A stretch of 14,139 nt of DNA from an uncultured Bacilli bacterium (GCA_944363995.1 CALVVV010000034.1:1-14139); one strand, 5' to 3'. Positions 5,949 through 13,075 are shown, counted from the stretch's first letter. Notes: generated by a model from the sequence alone, not told the origin. Translations and numbers: made by a program.

Positions 5949-6176
5949 TTGGATTTAGTAGTAGGTGGTATATATAAACATTTTAAAGGTGACAAAGTTT
6001 TAATTGTTGCTATTGCTAAGAATACAGAAACCTTAGAAAAAATGGTTGTTTATAAGCATTTAGATACTGATGAATATTGGGTAAGACCTTATATAATGTT
6101 TGTATCTAAAGTTGATAAAAATAAATACCCAAATGAAAAACAAGAATTTAGATTTGAGTTGATAAAAAATGATTGA
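5949..6176 (+). CDS. DUF1653 protein
   Basis: 75 residues. VGGIYKHFKGDKVLIVAIA followed by ET, VVYKHLD, WVRPYIMF is the DUF1653 signature (G-x-Y-x-H-F-K-G ... VVY ... WVRP-x-x-MF), a small beta-barrel-like domain of unknown function. The start is TTG 5949, one base after the yqzL stop, with AGAAGGCGA about seven bases upstream. The end overlaps the recO start by eight bases (ATGATTGA), so it is translated with recO. DUF1653 in this position between yqzL and recO is not the Bacillus arrangement. Confidence 0.85.
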   Translation: MDLVVGGIYKHFKGDKVLIVAIAKNTETLEKMVVYKHLDTDEYWVRPYIMFVSKVDKNKYPNEKQEFRFELIKND

Positions 6177-6900
6177 AGTAGAAGGTATTATTTTAACCAG
6201 TCAAGATTATGGCGAAACGAGTAAAATTATTAATGTTATTACTAAACAATATGGTATTATTGGCATGATTGTTAAAGGATGTAAAAATATTAAAAGTCCA
6301 TTAAGAAGTACAACTGATAAACTTACCTATGGTAAGTTTTATATTTATTATAAAAAAGATAAATTATCAACTTTGACTAATGTTGATATTATTGATAATT
6401 TTAAAAATATAAAAAAAGACATTATTAAAATAAGTTTTGCTACTTATCTTTTAGAATTGACTGGACAAGTTCTAAAACATAGCTTAAATTTTGAAATATT
6501 TGATTTATTTATCAGCGCATTAATAAAAATAAACGAAAATTATGATCCTTTAGTTATTATGAATATTTTAGAACTAAAATATTTAGATTATTTAGGTGTT
6601 ATGCCAATTCTTGATAAGTGTGTTAAATGTGGAAATACCGCTATTAAAACTTTGTCAAGCGATATTGGCGGTTTTATTTGTTCAAAATGTTATACAAACC
6701 AAAAATTAGTTAGTTCTAAAACAATTAAATTAATTCGAATGTATTATTATGTCGATATAGCGAAGATAACCAAATTAGAAGTTAGCAAAGAAGCTAAAAA
6801 TGAAATAAATGTTTTTTTAAATGATTATTATGATCGTTATACTGGATTATATCTTAAAAGTAAGAATTTTATTAATAATTTAAATAAATTAGAAATTTAA
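6169..6900 (+). CDS. recO: DNA repair protein RecO
   Basis: 243 residues, normal length. The N-terminal OB-fold begins EVEGIILTSQDYGETSKIINV, the classic RecO opening, followed by GIIGMIVKGCKN with Lys/Ser-rich DNA-binding loop. A helical middle (85-150) precedes a zinc site C151-x2-C154 ... C171-x2-C174 (CVKCG, CSKC). RecO anneals single strands and loads RecA with RecR/RecF in recombinational repair. The era-yqzL-recO order is conserved in Bacilli. Start ATG 6169 overlaps the previous gene. After it comes a gap with the ftsY promoter. Confidence 0.95.
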   Translation: MIEVEGIILTSQDYGETSKIINVITKQYGIIGMIVKGCKNIKSPLRSTTDKLTYGKFYIYYKKDKLSTLTNVDIIDNFKNIKKDIIKISFATYLLELTGQVLKHSLNFEIFDLFISALIKINENYDPLVIMNILELKYLDYLGVMPILDKCVKCGNTAIKTLSSDIGGFICSKCYTNQKLVSSKTIKLIRMYYYVDIAKITKLEVSKEAKNEINVFLNDYYDRYTGLYLKSKNFINNLNKLEI

Positions 6901-6936
6901 AAACTAATTAGAAAAAAAACTTAATACATTTTGCAA

Positions 6937-6965
6937 TTTACTTTTTAATTCTTCCATGCTATAAT
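6937..6965 (+). promoter_or_regulatory. extended -10 promoter of ftsY
   Basis: TTTACT (6937-6942), 17-base spacer ending TGC, perfect TATAAT (6960-6965). The TGn extension compensates for the weak -35. An alternative TTGCAA (6931-6936) is too far away at 23 bases. Confidence 0.65.
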
Positions 6966-6984
6966 TAGTAAAGGTGAGATAGCT

Positions 6985-7956
6985 ATGGGCATTTTTAATA
7001 AATTTAAAAACTTGTTTACTAATAAAAAGGAATTAGAAGCTTATGAAGATGGTTTACAAAAAACTAGTAAAGAGTTTGTTAATAAAATAAATATTTTGAA
7101 TAATAAATATAAAAAAGTAAGTGATGAATATTTTGACGAATTAGAAGAAATATTTATTATGGCAGATATTGGGATTGAAACAGTTACGAAATTTATAGAT
7201 AAATTAAAAAAAAGGGTTAAATCAGAAAATATTTCTAACTCTAATGATTTATTAAATGTTATTATTGATGAAATGTTTATTATTTATGTTAATAATGATA
7301 TTATTGTTAATAAAATAAATTATTCTTCATCTAATCCAACAGTTATATTGTTTGTCGGTGTTAATGGTGTTGGTAAAACTACAAGTATTGGTAAAATTGC
7401 TTATAAATTAAAGAAGCAAGGGAAGAAAGTTTTATTAGTTGCTGGTGATACTTTCCGTGCTGGAGCAATTGAACAATTAATAGAGTGGGGAAAAAAAGTT
7501 GAATGTGATGTGGTATTTAAAGAAACACAGGATGCTTCTAGTGTTATTTATGATGGTTTAATAAAAGCCAAAGAAAAAAATTATGATGTAGTATTAATTG
7601 ATACAGCTGGAAGATTACAAAATAAAATAAACTTAATGAATGAATTAGATAAAATAAATAAAGTAATTGGTAAGCTTATACCTAATGCTCCACATGAAAC
7701 TTTATTGGTTATTGACGCAACTACTGGACAAAATGGAATCAGTCAAGCCAAAAGTTTCAAAGAAATAACTAATATAACTGGAATCGTTTTAACAAAGTTA
7801 GATGGAACAGCTAAAGGTGGAATAGTATTAGCTATTAAAGAAAATGTTGGTATTCCTGTTAAATTTATAGGGTTAGGTGAAAAAGAAGACGATTTAAAAG
7901 TTTTTGATATAGAAAAATATATATATGGATTGTTTGGAGGTAACCATGAAGAATAA
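6985..7956 (+). CDS. ftsY: signal recognition particle receptor FtsY
   Basis: 323 residues with only a short basic A region (1-20) and no long acidic domain, as in Bacillus. The N domain is helical (20-100). The SRP-type GTPase has G1 GVNGVGKTT (125-133), DTFRAGA (155-161), G3 DTAGR (206-210), G4 TKLDGTAKGG (270-279) and the closing GLGE (297-300). FtsY docks the SRP-ribosome complex at the membrane for co-translational insertion. AGGTGA precedes ATG 6985. The C-terminus GLFGGNHEE overlaps the start of the next gene. Ylxm, a partner of the SRP system, lies two genes on; ffh itself is not in this window. Confidence 0.97.
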   Translation: MGIFNKFKNLFTNKKELEAYEDGLQKTSKEFVNKINILNNKYKKVSDEYFDELEEIFIMADIGIETVTKFIDKLKKRVKSENISNSNDLLNVIIDEMFIIYVNNDIIVNKINYSSSNPTVILFVGVNGVGKTTSIGKIAYKLKKQGKKVLLVAGDTFRAGAIEQLIEWGKKVECDVVFKETQDASSVIYDGLIKAKEKNYDVVLIDTAGRLQNKINLMNELDKINKVIGKLIPNAPHETLLVIDATTGQNGISQAKSFKEITNITGIVLTKLDGTAKGGIVLAIKENVGIPVKFIGLGEKEDDLKVFDIEKYIYGLFGGNHEE

Positions 7957-8200
7957 AATAGATATAGATACAGTTGAACAAATTACAATGTTGCTACAAA
8001 TTTCCTTAGCTATTTTTTTAATAGCGTTTGGTATTGCAAGTTTTTTTGAAAAAGAATTATTTATAATTAGTCAAATTTTGATTGGCTTGTTGATGTTTGT
8101 AATAGCATATAATAATCATAAAATTTATAAAAGAAAATACATGACCCCAATTTATTTTGGACTTGGCATTGTAATTATTTGTTCTGCTTTATTTGGATAA
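7946..8200 (+). CDS. small three-helix membrane protein, unknown
   Basis: 84 residues with three hydrophobic stretches at about 14-34, 37-56 and 67-84, a short charged N-terminus (MKNKIDIDTVEQ) and a basic loop HKIYKRKYM (58-66), which by the positive-inside rule would be cytoplasmic. I do not recognise a family. ATG 7946 is chosen because GGAGG (7936-7940) stands five bases upstream; it overlaps the ftsY end by 11 bases, and an earlier in-frame ATG at 7925 has no ribosome site. The ylxM start follows one base after its stop, so the gene sits inside the ftsY-ylxM operon. A link with membrane insertion is suggested only by context. Confidence 0.75.
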   Translation: MKNKIDIDTVEQITMLLQISLAIFLIAFGIASFFEKELFIISQILIGLLMFVIAYNNHKIYKRKYMTPIYFGLGIVIICSALFG

Positions 8201-8201
8201 G

Positions 8202-8492
8202 ATGGATAATCAAATTTTATTAAATATTTTGTATGATTATTATGGTGATTTATTAACAAATAAACAAAAACAATATTTTAAAGATTATTATTTTGATAAC
8301 TTATCTTTGAGCGAAATAAGTGAAAGTTATAATATTAGTCGTAATGCGGTTCATAAATCTTTGAAAGAAATAAGTGAAAAGTTGTATTATTATGAAGATA
8401 AATTGAAATTATATGAAAAAAATAACAAAATAAAAAAAATTATCAATAATTTAGATGATAATTTAAAAAAGCAAATATTAGAATTAATTTAA
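8202..8492 (+). CDS. ylxM: YlxM/p13-like helix-turn-helix protein
   Basis: 96 residues. LYDYYGDLLTNKQKQYFKDYY, then LSLSEISESYNISRNAVHKSLKEI, is the YlxM (UPF0122) pattern: a sigma-4-like helix-turn-helix followed by a charged coiled helix (LYYYEDKLKLYEKNNK). YlxM genes usually precede ffh and the product is linked with the SRP pathway; it may be regulatory. Here ffh does not follow, but ftsY is two genes upstream. ATG 8202 comes one base after the previous stop; an in-frame TTG at 8193 overlaps the previous gene, so the choice is not certain. The 3-prime end overlaps the converging XRE gene by nine bases. Confidence 0.88.
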   Translation: MDNQILLNILYDYYGDLLTNKQKQYFKDYYFDNLSLSEISESYNISRNAVHKSLKEISEKLYYYEDKLKLYEKNNKIKKIINNLDDNLKKQILELI

Positions 8493-8723
8493 AATTTTTT
8501 CTAAATTTTCGAATAATTGATTAACGTTGATATTTAGAGCTTTTGCGATTTTACTTAAAGTAACAAATGTTATATTTTTAAATTCTTTGCCAGCTTCGAT
8601 CTGTTTTATGTATGAAGTACTTAAATCAGCTTTTTCTGCTAATTGTTCTTGTGTTAAATTGGTTTTAATTCGATAATATTTTATATTTTTAATTAATGTT
8701 GCATAATCATTTGTTAATCCCAT
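8484..8723 (-). CDS. XRE-family transcriptional regulator (minus arm of divergent pair)
   Basis: 79 residues. The helix-turn-helix is complete: IKNIKYYRIKTNLTQEQLAE (about 11-30), recognition segment LSTSYIKQIEAGKEFKNI, and LSKIAKALNINVNQLFE, the standard Cro/CI-type fold. No second domain, so it is a bare DNA-binding dimer. AGAGGTGA lies four bases before ATG. It is divergent from a second XRE gene with 109 bases between, and a 17-base palindrome stands in its leader immediately after a TATAAT box, which suggests autoregulation. The pair looks like a small phage-style switch, but no phage genes are present. Confidence 0.9.
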   Translation of the reverse strand: MGLTNDYATLIKNIKYYRIKTNLTQEQLAEKADLSTSYIKQIEAGKEFKNITFVTLSKIAKALNINVNQLFENLEKILN

Positions 8724-8734
8724 AAAGTCACCTC

Positions 8735-8751
8735 TTGGTAAAAATTACCAA
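8735..8751 (-). promoter_or_regulatory. 17-base palindrome, likely operator of the minus XRE gene
   Basis: TTGGTAA-AAA-TTACCAA, perfect arms. On the minus strand it directly follows (sharing one base) the TATAAT box at 8751-8756, so it covers the transcription start. It could bind either XRE protein or act as an RNA hairpin just before the ribosome site. Confidence 0.55.
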
Positions 8752-8756
8752 TTATA
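8751..8756 (-). promoter_or_regulatory. -10 box of the minus XRE gene
   Basis: Perfect TATAAT on the minus strand, 27 bases before the start codon. The nearest -35-like sequence (CTGAAA, complement of 8779-8784) is 22 bases away, too far for a normal promoter, so an activator or weak basal activity is possible. Confidence 0.45.
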
Positions 8757-8782
8757 TTTTCTCATAAAATTAAAAATTTTTC

Positions 8783-8813
8783 AGTACACTATTAGTGCAC
8801 TATGTGATATAAT
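8783..8813 (+). promoter_or_regulatory. promoter of plus XRE gene with two tandem 8-base operator-like sites
   Basis: AGTACACT (8783-8790) and AGTGCACT (8794-8801) are near-identical and (nearly) self-complementary, spaced 11 bases centre to centre, about one helix turn. They cover the -35 and spacer of an extended -10 promoter TGA-TATAAT (8805-8813). A repressor bound here would block the plus gene. Confidence 0.6.
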
Positions 8814-8832
8814 TAATACAAGGAGTTGTAGT

Positions 8833-9042
8833 ATGAATTTAAAATTAAAACAATTAAGGCAAAAAAAAGGTTATACAACTACATATATGGCTGAAGAGCT
8901 AGGTATAAGTAAACCTTTTTATTCACAATTAGAAAATGATAAAAGAACATTATCATATAAAATGGCAATTAAGATAGCTGATATTTTAAAAACTAAGCCA
9001 GATAAAATTTTCTATGATGATTTTAAAGAAAGAATAAAATAA
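8833..9042 (+). CDS. XRE-family transcriptional regulator (plus arm of divergent pair)
   Basis: 69 residues, almost only the helix-turn-helix: LKLKQLRQKKGYTTTYMAEE, then LGISKPFYSQLENDKRTLSY (recognition helix SKPFYSQLENDKR), then MAIKIADILKTKPDKIFYDDF. AAGGAG (8820-8825) precedes ATG by seven bases. The type resembles phage Cro or small chromosomal immunity repressors. It is divergent from the other XRE gene, with operator-like repeats in its promoter, and ends in its own terminator before dnaB, so it is a separate unit from dnaB-dnaI. Confidence 0.9.
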   Translation: MNLKLKQLRQKKGYTTTYMAEELGISKPFYSQLENDKRTLSYKMAIKIADILKTKPDKIFYDDFKERIK

Positions 9043-9060
9043 TTCTTCTTTTTTTATTTT
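9025..9060 (+). terminator. intrinsic terminator at the end of the plus XRE gene
   Basis: AAAGAA-a-GAAT (9025-9035) pairs with ATTC-TTCTTT (9042-9051) with one bulged A, then TTTTATTTT. It overlaps the last codons of the gene and separates it from dnaB. Confidence 0.6.
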
Positions 9061-9065
9061 AAATA

Positions 9066-9074
9066 TGTTATTAT
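9066..9074 (+). promoter_or_regulatory. possible extended -10 promoter of dnaB-dnaI
   Basis: TGt-TATTAT (9066-9074) lies between the upstream terminator and dnaB. The start would be near 9081, at the GGAG ribosome site, so the leader would be very short; treat as tentative. Confidence 0.35.
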
Positions 9075-9093
9075 ATTTATGGAGTTGATGTAA

Positions 9094-10350
9094 ATGAATG
9101 CTTTATTACCTTTAGATAATTTTGTTGTCATTAATAAAACTATTTTAAGCAGTCAGGATAGACTCGTTTTAATGCTTCTTTATCAACCTATTGTCGGTAG
9201 TGTTGCTATTAGTTTATATTTAACTTTATGGGGTTTTTTAGATCAAAATAAGTTTAATTCATCTGGAAATAATCATAATGACTTAGCTATTAGTATGCAA
9301 TTAAAATTGGAGGATATTAAAGAAGCTAAAGATAAATTAGAAGCAATCGGATTAATCAAAACATATTTAAAAAAAGGTGATATCAATAATTATATTTATG
9401 AATTGTATGGACCTTTGCCAGCCTATGATTTTTTTAATAATCCAATTTTAAATACAGCTTTATATAATAATCTTAACAAAAAAGAATATAAACGAATTGT
9501 TGATAGTTTTTCTATCCCTAAAATTGATTTAAACGGGTATGAAGATATTTCTTGTTCCTTTAAAGAAATATATAATTTTATCGGTACTGAAAAAGTAACC
9601 AATAATAATATTAAACATATACAACATTTGGATTTATCATTTGAACCAACAATTAATTTTAATGAAGTTTTAAGTTTAATACCAGATGAATTCCTTAATA
9701 TTAGGAGTATTTCTAACGATATTAGAGAACTAATTTATAAGCTATCTTTTATTTACAATTACAATAATGAAGAAATTAGTGAGATAATCAAAAATAGCAT
9801 TGTTGATCGTAAAATAGATAAAGAATTATTGCAAGAAAGTTGTCAAAATTTTTATAAATTTGAACATAAGGGTAAAATACCTAAACTAATTTATCAAAAT
9901 CAACCTTTGTATTTAAGGCAAAAACAAATAGGTGATAGTAAACGAATAAGATTGATAAATCAATTTGAAACGGTAAGTCCTTATGAATTTTTATCATTAA
10001 AACAAGAAGCAAAACCATCATCTAAAGATATGGAAATAATTGAATATTTAGTTATTGAGCAAAAGTTAAATCCTGGTGTAGTTAACGTTTTACTTGATTA
10101 TGTTTTAAAGATAAATAATAATAAATTAGTTCGCAAATTTGTTGAACAAATAGCTGCTCAATGGAAAAGAAGTAAAATTGAAACTGTTAGTGATGCAATT
10201 GACTTTGCTAAAGAAGAATATGATAAAAAAAATAAACGTAAATCTAGTAAAAAAGTAGAAAACATTCCTAGTTGGTTTAATCAAAATATTGAAAGTGAAA
10301 TGTTATCTGATGAAGAATTAGAAGCATTTGAAAAGGAGTTAGAGCGATGA
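9094..10350 (+). CDS. dnaB: replication initiation / membrane attachment protein DnaB (DnaB-DnaD family)
   Basis: 418 residues. The opening LLPLDNFVVINKTILSSQDRLVLMLLYQPIVGSVAISLYLTLW (8-50, outlined) is the typical Bacillus-type DnaB start, a winged-helix domain. The C-terminal DnaD-like part runs about 305-385 (LVIEQKLNPGVVNVLLDYVLK, then AAQWKR and AIDFAKEEY, matching the YxxxIxxxW-type motif). The tail is Glu-rich. DnaB with DnaD and DnaI loads the replicative helicase (DnaC in Bacillus) at oriC and stalled forks; this DnaB is not the E. coli helicase of the same name. It is somewhat shorter than the 472 residues of Bacillus subtilis. The stop overlaps the dnaI start (ATGA), with AAGGAG inside the dnaB end. 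Confidence 0.92.
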   Translation: MNALLPLDNFVVINKTILSSQDRLVLMLLYQPIVGSVAISLYLTLWGFLDQNKFNSSGNNHNDLAISMQLKLEDIKEAKDKLEAIGLIKTYLKKGDINNYIYELYGPLPAYDFFNNPILNTALYNNLNKKEYKRIVDSFSIPKIDLNGYEDISCSFKEIYNFIGTEKVTNNNIKHIQHLDLSFEPTINFNEVLSLIPDEFLNIRSISNDIRELIYKLSFIYNYNNEEISEIIKNSIVDRKIDKELLQESCQNFYKFEHKGKIPKLIYQNQPLYLRQKQIGDSKRIRLINQFETVSPYEFLSLKQEAKPSSKDMEIIEYLVIEQKLNPGVVNVLLDYVLKINNNKLVRKFVEQIAAQWKRSKIETVSDAIDFAKEEYDKKNKRKSSKKVENIPSWFNQNIESEMLSDEELEAFEKELER

Positions 10351-11237
10351 TTAAATTAAGTGATAATTTTGATTATGATCAAAAAAAATTAAAAGATTTT
10401 TATGAAGAATCTTTAAAAGATAATAAATTTAAAGAACTTGTCGAAAAATTAAAAATATCAGACGAAATTTTAATGAAATATACTTCTATATTAGAAGAAT
10501 GTGCTTATGAATATTATAATTGTTTAAATTGCTCAGGATTAAATGAATGTCAAAATAAAATGCTGGGATATGCCTATTTACCTAGAGTTGCTAATAAAAT
10601 ACTTCAATTTCATTATAAACCTTGTAAATATAAATTAAATCATGACAAAAAATATACTTTTTCTAAAAATGTAAAATATTATAATTTACCTAGTAATTAT
10701 ACTGAAGCAAGTTGGGATAAAGTAGATAAAAGAATTGCAAACCGTAAAGAAGTTATTTTATGGTTAAATAAATTTATTAATAACCCAGTAGGAAAAGGTT
10801 TATATTTGACAGGTAATTTTGGTTGTGGTAAGACTTATTTAATTGCTGCTACATTTAATGAATTAGCCAAAAAAAATATTAAAAGTTCGATTGTTTTTTG
10901 GCCAGAATTTTTAAGAAGTTTAAAAACTTCATTTAATGAAGATTACGATGAAAAAATGGAATATATCAAAAATGTACCTTTGTTATTGATTGATGATTTA
11001 GGTGCTGAAGTAATTACACCTTGGGCTAGAGATGAAATTTTATGTCCAATATTACAATATCGAATGGATAATAATTTGACTACGTTTATTACTTCGAATT
11101 TAACTATTACCAATTTAGAACAACATTTATCACAAACAAAAGATGGTGTTGAGTTGATTAAAGCTAAAAGAATAATTGAAAGAATAAAATATTTAACTGA
11201 AGAAAAAGAAATGATAAGCAAAAATATGAGAAATTAA
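10347..11237 (+). CDS. dnaI: primosomal protein DnaI (helicase loader)
   Basis: 296 residues. The N-terminal helicase-binding domain has a zinc site, C59-x2-C62-x5-C68 with C93 nearby (YNCLNCSGLNEC). The AAA+ domain shows Walker A GNFGCGKT (156-163), Walker B LLLIDDLGAE (212-221), sensor-1 TSN (249-251) and a C-terminal KRIIERI with the arginine expected near the subunit interface. It loads the hexameric replicative helicase with DnaB and DnaD. The ATG overlaps the dnaB stop by four bases, a coupled pair as in Bacillus. No clear terminator is visible between its stop and the next gene's promoter. Confidence 0.95.
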   Translation: MIKLSDNFDYDQKKLKDFYEESLKDNKFKELVEKLKISDEILMKYTSILEECAYEYYNCLNCSGLNECQNKMLGYAYLPRVANKILQFHYKPCKYKLNHDKKYTFSKNVKYYNLPSNYTEASWDKVDKRIANRKEVILWLNKFINNPVGKGLYLTGNFGCGKTYLIAATFNELAKKNIKSSIVFWPEFLRSLKTSFNEDYDEKMEYIKNVPLLLIDDLGAEVITPWARDEILCPILQYRMDNNLTTFITSNLTITNLEQHLSQTKDGVELIKAKRIIERIKYLTEEKEMISKNMRN

Positions 11238-11301
11238 AAAATAATAATGTAATTTAAATATTAAAATGTAAAATGAATAATTTTTTAGTACAAATACATA
11301 T

Positions 11302-11328
11302 ACCACTATTTTTATTAATCATATTATA
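11302..11328 (+). promoter_or_regulatory. possible sigma-K-type promoter of the CotD-like gene
   Basis: CATATTATA (11320-11328) fits CATAnnnTA, with AC (11302-11303) 16 bases before it. Same arrangement as upstream of ylbD. The start would be close to the AAGGGGG ribosome site, so the leader is short. Confidence 0.4.
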
Positions 11329-11349
11329 AAATAGGTAAGGGGGATTAAA

Positions 11350-11595
11350 ATGTTTAACAAGAGATCTTGTTGTTGTAATAAAGGAATGCAACAAATGATG
11401 GAACCTATTTATGAGCCAATGATTAATAATTGTGTGGAAAAAGATTTTTATTGTGAAGTTCCACATATTTGCCCTATAAATACTCATACAATTAATAGGG
11501 TTCATTATGTTCATAGTTACACTCCAAAATATACTTGTACTGAAGAAACACAAATCATTAACGATGATTGTGGAGGATGCGGTATGATGAGATAA
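11350..11595 (+). CDS. CotD-like cysteine-rich spore coat protein
   Basis: 81 residues with nine cysteines (three in a row at 7-9, then 28, 35, 41, 63, 74, 77), many Met and His, and no membrane segment. The layout MEPIYEPMINNCVEKDFYCE, then VPHICPINTHTINRVHYVH, recalls inner coat protein CotD: a Pro-rich start, then Cys, V-P-H-x-x-P-x-x-T-x-x-x-x-x-H. Such proteins cross-link in the spore coat. AAGGGGG (11337-11343) stands seven bases before ATG. A CATAnnnTA box upstream supports late mother-cell expression. It is a single-gene unit ending in an intrinsic terminator. Family match is by pattern memory, not alignment, hence no symbol. Confidence 0.75.
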   Translation: MFNKRSCCCNKGMQQMMEPIYEPMINNCVEKDFYCEVPHICPINTHTINRVHYVHSYTPKYTCTEETQIINDDCGGCGMMR

Positions 11596-11626
11596 AGTAG
11601 TTAAAGCTACTTTATTTTATTGTTTT
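11594..11626. terminator. bidirectional intrinsic terminator between coat gene and amidotransferase gene
   Basis: AAAGTAG (11594-11600) and CTACTTT (11607-11613), six-base loop, then ATTTTATTGTTTT on the plus strand. It overlaps the coat gene stop on one side and the minus-gene stop (11612-11614) on the other. Confidence 0.75.
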
Positions 11627-12208
11627 GAAAAAATTATCAAAAAGTAAAATACTATTTTCATCCATTAAAGTTTCTGGATGCCATTGAATGCCAATAAAAA
11701 ATTTTTTATTTTTGTCTTCAATTGCTTCAATAATATTAGCTTTACCTGATGTATCTAATTGTGTACTTACGATATATGATTTATGACGACTATTTACTAT
11801 TATTTTATCTTTGTTGATAATACTATATAATTTTGAATTTTTATCAATATCAACTTCATGAACATATAAATTATCACTTTGATGATTTTCTATGTTATTC
11901 ATAATACCATTAAAAGCCATTGCCATTGTTTGCATTCCTAAACAGATTCCAAGAGTTGGAATATTTTTTTTGTGTAAATATTTAGTTATAATAATGTCAA
12001 TATCATAATAATCCGTTCCACCTTGTAAAATAAAACCATGACATAAATCAATTAATGATTTTATTCTTTTAAATTCTTTTTGGCTATCATTATTAAAATT
12101 AACAATTATTCCAATGGGAATAAAATTATATTTTTCAATAACATTCATAACTTCTTTATTAAAAACAATCCTATTATTGTTTTCTCTACCAATTACACCA
12201 ATATACAT
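11612..12208 (-). CDS. class I glutamine amidotransferase, peptidase C26 / PuuD-like
   Basis: 198 residues. Key sites are in place: QGGTDYYD (oxyanion side, about 62-69), nucleophile Cys89 in LGICLGMQ, and the His177/Glu179 pair in GIQWHPE. VNSRHKSY (about 138-145) corresponds to the VNSxHHQ region of gamma-glutamyl-gamma-aminobutyrate hydrolases. The family hydrolyses gamma-glutamyl amide bonds; the true substrate here cannot be read from sequence. It is about 40-50 residues shorter than typical PuuD, mainly in the N-terminal half. Two ATG codons stand in tandem; the second (12206-12208) is six bases from AGGTGA and preferred, the first only three. It stands alone, with its own promoter. Confidence 0.85.
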   Translation of the reverse strand: MYIGVIGRENNNRIVFNKEVMNVIEKYNFIPIGIIVNFNNDSQKEFKRIKSLIDLCHGFILQGGTDYYDIDIIITKYLHKKNIPTLGICLGMQTMAMAFNGIMNNIENHQSDNLYVHEVDIDKNSKLYSIINKDKIIVNSRHKSYIVSTQLDTSGKANIIEAIEDKNKKFFIGIQWHPETLMDENSILLFDNFFKTIK

Positions 12209-12225
12209 CATTAATCACCTAATAA

Positions 12226-12254
12226 ATTATATGTTTCAGAAAATATTTATTTAA
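12226..12254 (-). promoter_or_regulatory. promoter of the amidotransferase gene
   Basis: Minus strand: TTAAAT (complement of 12249-12254), 17 bases, perfect TATAAT (complement of 12226-12231). Weak -35, good -10 and spacing. It lies about 18 bases before the first ATG. Confidence 0.5.
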
Positions 12255-12301
12255 TTTATTATTAGATATTTCGTAAATACTAATTTTTATCGCAAAATTA
12301 A

Positions 12302-12334
12302 TGTAAAAAAAATAGACAAAAACGTCTATTTTTT
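12302..12334 (-). terminator. intrinsic terminator of the yidD-lipoprotein-slipin operon
   Basis: AAAAAATAGAC (12307-12317) pairs with GTCTATTTTTT (12324-12334) around a six-base loop. On the minus strand the stem runs into eight T in total. The slipin stop codon (12326-12328) is in the stem. Confidence 0.85.
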
Positions 12335-13063
12335 ATTACTATTTTCAAATGAACGTAAAATTTCAAGTGGAACAGTAAATATAATTGTATTTGATTGGTC
12401 AGAACTAACATCATTTAGAGTTGAAAGCGTTCTTAAGTGTAAAGCTCCAGGAGTTGTCGCCATAATTTCTGCAGCCTTAGCAAGATTTTTTGAAGCTTCT
12501 ACTTCACCAGAAGCTTTAGTAATAACAGCTAATTTTTCTCTTTCAGCTTCCGCTGCTTTAGCTAAAACTCGTTTCATTTCTTCTGGCAAAGAAATATCTT
12601 TTAATTCAACATTCTCAACCTTAATGCCCCAAGGATCAGTAGCTTTATCAATCAAACTACAAATTTCTTCAGATATTTTTTCTCTTTCTCCTAATAATTC
12701 ATCTAATGATACAGCACCAACTGCATTACGCATTGTTGTCTGCGCTAATTGGCTAACAGCATATCTAAAATTTTCAACTGCTAAAATGGCTTTAGAGGCA
12801 TCAAATACTTTATAATAAATAACAGCATTAATTTTTACTGAAACATTGTCTCTTGTAATTGCTTCCTGTTCTGGAACATCAACTGCTTTTGTTCTTATGT
12901 CAACTTTTTTATATGATTGAAATATAGGAATAACTAATCGCCAACCTGGAAGCATTATTTTAGTAAATTTTCCTGTTGTAAATTTTACGCCTCTTTCATA
13001 TTCATCAATTTGTTTGATTGAAGATAAAACAATAAAAATCACAATTATAATTATTATCCACAT
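12326..13063 (-). CDS. slipin (SPFH/band 7 membrane scaffold protein)
   Basis: 245 residues. A single N-terminal membrane helix (1-14), then the SPFH domain opening IDEYERGVKFTTGKF and LPGWRLVIPIFQSY, VDIRTKAVDVPEQEAITRDN (about 54-73), and the conserved VIYYKVFDASKAILAVENFR. After it come the Ala/Glu/Lys-rich coiled part LAKAAEAEREKLAVITKASG (167-186) and the short end TIIFTVPLEIL. This is the slipin (stomatin/podocin-like) subfamily, which forms oligomeric rings in membrane microdomains. Slipins are often paired with an NfeD protein; none is adjacent here. AAAGGAGG, the strongest ribosome site in the window, precedes ATG. It follows the ZnuA-like gene by 12 bases in one operon. Confidence 0.93.
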   Translation of the reverse strand: MWIIIIIVIFIVLSSIKQIDEYERGVKFTTGKFTKIMLPGWRLVIPIFQSYKKVDIRTKAVDVPEQEAITRDNVSVKINAVIYYKVFDASKAILAVENFRYAVSQLAQTTMRNAVGAVSLDELLGEREKISEEICSLIDKATDPWGIKVENVELKDISLPEEMKRVLAKAAEAEREKLAVITKASGEVEASKNLAKAAEIMATTPGALHLRTLSTLNDVSSDQSNTIIFTVPLEILRSFENSNKK

Positions 13064-13075
13064 AAAATTCCTCCT

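Noticed and set aside
10943..11221. Minus-strand frame of 92 codons inside dnaI
   Set aside because: Antisense to the Walker B and C-terminal part of dnaI; no ribosome site and no family resemblance.
11254..11553. Minus-strand frame of 99 codons opposite the coat protein gene
   Set aside because: It covers the promoter and coding region of the CotD-like gene, which has a strong ribosome site and terminator; the antisense product has no recognisable features.
12624..12815. Plus-strand frame of 63 codons inside the slipin gene
   Set aside because: Shadow of a conserved SPFH coding region.
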